A DNA stretch of 56,679 bases from NCBI RefSeq assembly GCF_017813245.1, contig NZ_JAGIQL010000027.1:1-56679 (forward strand), given 5' to 3'. This document shows positions 54,836-56,679 of this stretch, piece after piece; position 1 is the first letter of the stretch; the number at the start of each line of letters is the position of its first letter. This DNA is from Streptomyces montanisoli (GTDB taxonomy: Bacteria > Actinomycetota > Actinomycetes > Streptomycetales > Streptomycetaceae). Position numbers and translations under genes: made by a program. The notes beneath the pieces were generated by a model. That model did not search any database. It was not told the DNA's origin and was given only the letters and a program-made list of their open reading frames with translations.

Positions 54836-55645
54836 TCATCCGAACCGCGCGGCGAGGCGCCGGTAGACGGTGGGGGCGACGCCGCGGACCCTGCGCGGCC
54901 ACTGGAGCCAGGCGGGCACGTACACCTCGTCCCGTCCGTGCACCAGCGCGTCCCAGACCGCGTCGGCCACCTGTTCGGCCGGCACGGGCCGCGGACGCGT
55001 CCGCGTGTAGGGCCGGCCGCGCCGCTCGAAGAACCGCGTGTCGACCACGCCGGGCACGATATGCGTCACCCGTACCCCCGTACCCCGCAGCTCGTACCGC
55101 AGGGCGTCCGCGAAGACGCAGATCGCGGCCTTGGCCGCCGAGTAGACGGCCTCCTCGCGTACCCCGAGCGTGCCCGCGACCGACCCGACGAGCACGATGT
55201 GGCCGCGCTTCTCCGCGAGCATGTGCGGCAGGACGAGCCGCACCAGGTGCAGCACCGACGTGAGGTCGACGGAGACCACCCGGTCGACGGCGGCCGCCGG
55301 CATGGCCGAGAAGGGCCCGGCCCAGCCGACGCCGGCACCGGCCACGAGCAGGTCGATCCTGTCGGTGGTGGCGAACGCGCTCGACACCAGCCCGCGTGCG
55401 CCCTCGGGCGAGGACAGGTCGGCGGGCAGCGCGACACCGGACGTGGCGGTGGCGACCTCGTGCAGGCGCTCGGCGTCGCGGCCGGTGACCAGCAGGTCCC
55501 AGCCGCCCGCCGCCATGCGCCGCGAGACGGCGGCCCCGATGCCGGAAGAGGCACCGGTCACCAGGGCCACCCCCGTCGACGTGCGGCGGCCGGCAGCGGT
55601 AGGAGCGACATCCCGGTAGTCGGGACCGGGCAGAGCTCGCGTCAC
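54836..55645 (-). CDS. Short-chain dehydrogenase/reductase
   Basis: A 269-residue SDR with the cofactor loop [11 protein letters not shown], the AGAG element, Ser in the VGSVAGTLG strand, and the YSAAK pair. A basic, Trp-containing C-terminal tail ([23 protein letters not shown]) resembles lipid-acting, membrane-associated SDRs. The ATG start gives an N-terminal arm of about 22 residues. It starts 13 bases upstream of the second DMT gene in the same direction, so they are likely co-transcribed. Confidence 0.9.
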   Translation of the reverse strand: MTRALPGPDYRDVAPTAAGRRTSTGVALVTGASSGIGAAVSRRMAAGGWDLLVTGRDAERLHEVATATSGVALPADLSSPEGARGLVSSAFATTDRIDLLVAGAGVGWAGPFSAMPAAAVDRVVSVDLTSVLHLVRLVLPHMLAEKRGHIVLVGSVAGTLGVREEAVYSAAKAAICVFADALRYELRGTGVRVTHIVPGVVDTRFFERRGRPYTRTRPRPVPAEQVADAVWDALVHGRDEVYVPAWLQWPRRVRGVAPTVYRRLAARFG

Positions 55646-56058
55646 GACGCCTCCTCAGACGGGTTGGCCCGGCCGCGGCGCTCAGCCACCGCACGCCGGG
55701 GACACGACGGGACCGCCCGGCCGTCGCGCTGTGGCCACTCGATCCGTGGACGACGTCGAGTTGACCGTTTTCACCGGTCGCAAACCCGCCGGGAGTACGT
55801 ACCTGCCCTCGGGCGGCGGCCGCGGGCCTGACGCGGGACGATCGGTTTGAACCGCCGCCGGCGCGGATACACCGGCAGGACATCGAGGCCGGTGGTGACC
55901 ATGCCGTTCCTCCTCGGATCCTCGAGACAGTGCTCCACGCGAACACTCCCCCGCGCCTCGGGCGGACCCATGGGGATCGGACGGCAATACCGCGTACGAA
56001 GCAGCCCGCGACGGCCGACTGGCCGAAGGCGAGGGGGAACGACGGAGGGAGAGGGCGG
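55646..56058. other. Intergenic region between SDR and glycosyltransferase genes
   Basis: Apart from a possible 43-codon gene on the minus strand, no gene is seen in these 413 bases. TTGACCG near 55759 on the plus strand is a -35-like hexamer, but no matched -10 is clear. The purine-rich GGAGGGAGAGGG at 56043-56056 is the ribosome binding site of the next gene. Confidence 0.4.
55771..55902 (-). CDS. Possible small Arg-rich protein (43 aa)
   Basis: An ATG at 55902 follows an excellent GAGGAGGAAC ribosome binding site and opens 43 codons: MVTTGLDVLPVYPRRRRFK at the start and many Arg later. It ends before the SDR region. No similarity is recognised. The strong ribosome binding site is the main support; composition alone would not be convincing. 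Confidence 0.4.
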   Translation of the reverse strand: MVTTGLDVLPVYPRRRRFKPIVPRQARGRRPRAGTYSRRVCDR

Positions 56059-56679
56059 ATGGGGCGACGCTTCCTGGTGCTGAGCGCGAGCATGGGCTCC
56101 GGGCACGACGCGGTGGCCGCGGAGCTGTCGGGACGGCTGCGCGCGCGGGGGCACGAAAGCGTTCGCGTCGACGTCCTCGACCTGCTTCCCGCCGGTGTCG
56201 GCGGCGCCGTACGCGCGTTCTACCGCACGGTCATCCATCACGCTCCGGCCGTGTACGCGGGCATCTACGCGACCTTCTTCCGGTCGGGTGGAGGGCCGAG
56301 ACCGGGCAGCAGCCCGCTCGCCACCCTGGCCGACGCGCCCCTGCTCGACATCGTCGGGCAGGGCGCGTTCGACGTCGTCGTGCCCGTCTTCCACCTGGCG
56401 GCCCAGCTGACGGGCGGGCTGCGGGCCCGCGGCCGGCTGGGCACCGGCAGCGCCGTCGTCATCACGGACTTCGCCGCGCACCGGCAGTGGCTCCACCCGG
56501 GCAACGACCTGCATCTGTGCCTGACCCCGGGCATCGCCGACGAGGTCCGGCGGGCCGTCGGGCGTCCCGCGGCCGTGTCGGGGCCGCTCGTCGCCCGCCA
56601 CTTCCTGCGCCCGGCGGCCCGCGGATCCGAGGAGCACACGTCTGAACCCCAGGTGTCGACTCAACCCGCGTGGCGGCTT
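56059..56679 (+). CDS. MGDG-synthase-type glycosyltransferase, 5-prime part, cut by contig end
   Basis: The frame reads MGRRFLVLSASMGSGHDAVA then LRARGHESVRVDVLDLLP and FDVVVPVFHLAAQLTGGLR. This is the N-terminal half of the MGDG synthase/processive diacylglycerol glucosyltransferase family (GSGH at the start, a VITDFAAHRQWLHPG segment). About 188 residues of real sequence are visible; the usual length is 370-400. From about 56624 the bases match an Illumina adapter, so the last 18-19 residues (EEHTSEP... on) are artificial. A GGGAGAGGGCGG ribosome binding site precedes the ATG. Confidence 0.85.
   Translation, partial: MGRRFLVLSASMGSGHDAVAAELSGRLRARGHESVRVDVLDLLPAGVGGAVRAFYRTVIHHAPAVYAGIYATFFRSGGGPRPGSSPLATLADAPLLDIVGQGAFDVVVPVFHLAAQLTGGLRARGRLGTGSAVVITDFAAHRQWLHPGNDLHLCLTPGIADEVRRAVGRPAAVSGPLVARHFLRPAARGSEEHTSEPQVSTQPAWRL
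56624..56679. other. Adapter-like sequence at contig end
   Basis: From 56624 to 56652 the sequence matches 26 of 29 bases of the Illumina TruSeq read-1 adapter, including an exact CACACGTCTGAAC. A plausible index-plus-flowcell tail follows to the end. Translated, it gives EEHTSEPQ..., close to the well-known adapter peptide EEHTSELQ. It is best masked. Confidence 0.8.

Overview
The window is a high-GC actinobacterial contig, almost certainly Streptomyces. The evidence is the strong GC bias at third codon positions, the many GTG/TTG starts, the ATGA/GTGA start-stop overlaps, the WhiJ/AbaA-type regulator cluster, and a block of conserved chromosomal genes: gatC-gatA-gatB, an RmdB-like GGDEF-EAL protein, ligA, mnmA, cysteine desulfurase, an opp-type ABC operon, gcvT-gcvH-glyA-sdaA. 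As I recall, this follows the S. coelicolor SCO5469-SCO5501 neighbourhood; no comparison was run.

Layout. 1-3.8 kb: a poly-C contig edge, then a small protein and a large LuxR-family ATPase regulator. 3.8-8.35 kb: an accessory island with a histidine phosphatase, a small membrane protein, a decayed duplicate of an ArsB-like permease, a DUF6879 gene pair, and a divergent WhiJ/AbaA-like set (HATPase protein, XRE/DUF5753 regulator, DUF397 protein). 8.4-20.5 kb: intact ArsB-like permease, gatB, an 80-aa membrane protein, gatA, gatC, a 670-bp non-coding repeat region, the GGDEF-EAL protein, ligA, a MetE-like protein and an SDR. 20.5-27.2 kb: LOG-family protein, DUF427 protein, FolD, GNAT, and a tripartite tricarboxylate transporter in the order tctC-tctA-tctB. 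27.3-38.5 kb: mnmA, a peptidoglycan amidase, cysteine desulfurase, thioesterase, a TRIC-like channel, and an oligopeptide ABC operon in the order C-A-B-D-F. 38.9-46.2 kb: two SseB-like proteins, a P-loop ATPase, then a tandem glycine riboswitch ahead of gcvT-gcvH-glyA-sdaA, which together cleave glycine, interconvert glycine and serine, and deaminate serine. 46.2-51.8 kb: a collapsed VOC gene, DUF3152 protein, SigE-family sigma factor with a membrane partner, a free-standing ScoMcrA-head-like protein, a DUF6510/flavin reductase/molybdopterin oxidoreductase operon, and DUF5709 and DUF1360 proteins. 52.0-56.7 kb: two DMT-type membrane proteins around a polysaccharide deacetylase, an SDR, and the start of an MGDG-synthase-type glycosyltransferase cut by the contig end.

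Both window ends carry likely sequencing artefacts: a roughly 50-base C homopolymer at the left, and a near match to the Illumina TruSeq adapter at the right that continues the last reading frame into false protein sequence. Several small decay events can be read directly: the ArsB-like remnant, the VOC gene deleted between short repeats, and short tandem duplications just past three stop codons.

No tRNA, rRNA, CRISPR array, insertion sequence or prophage gene was recognised.
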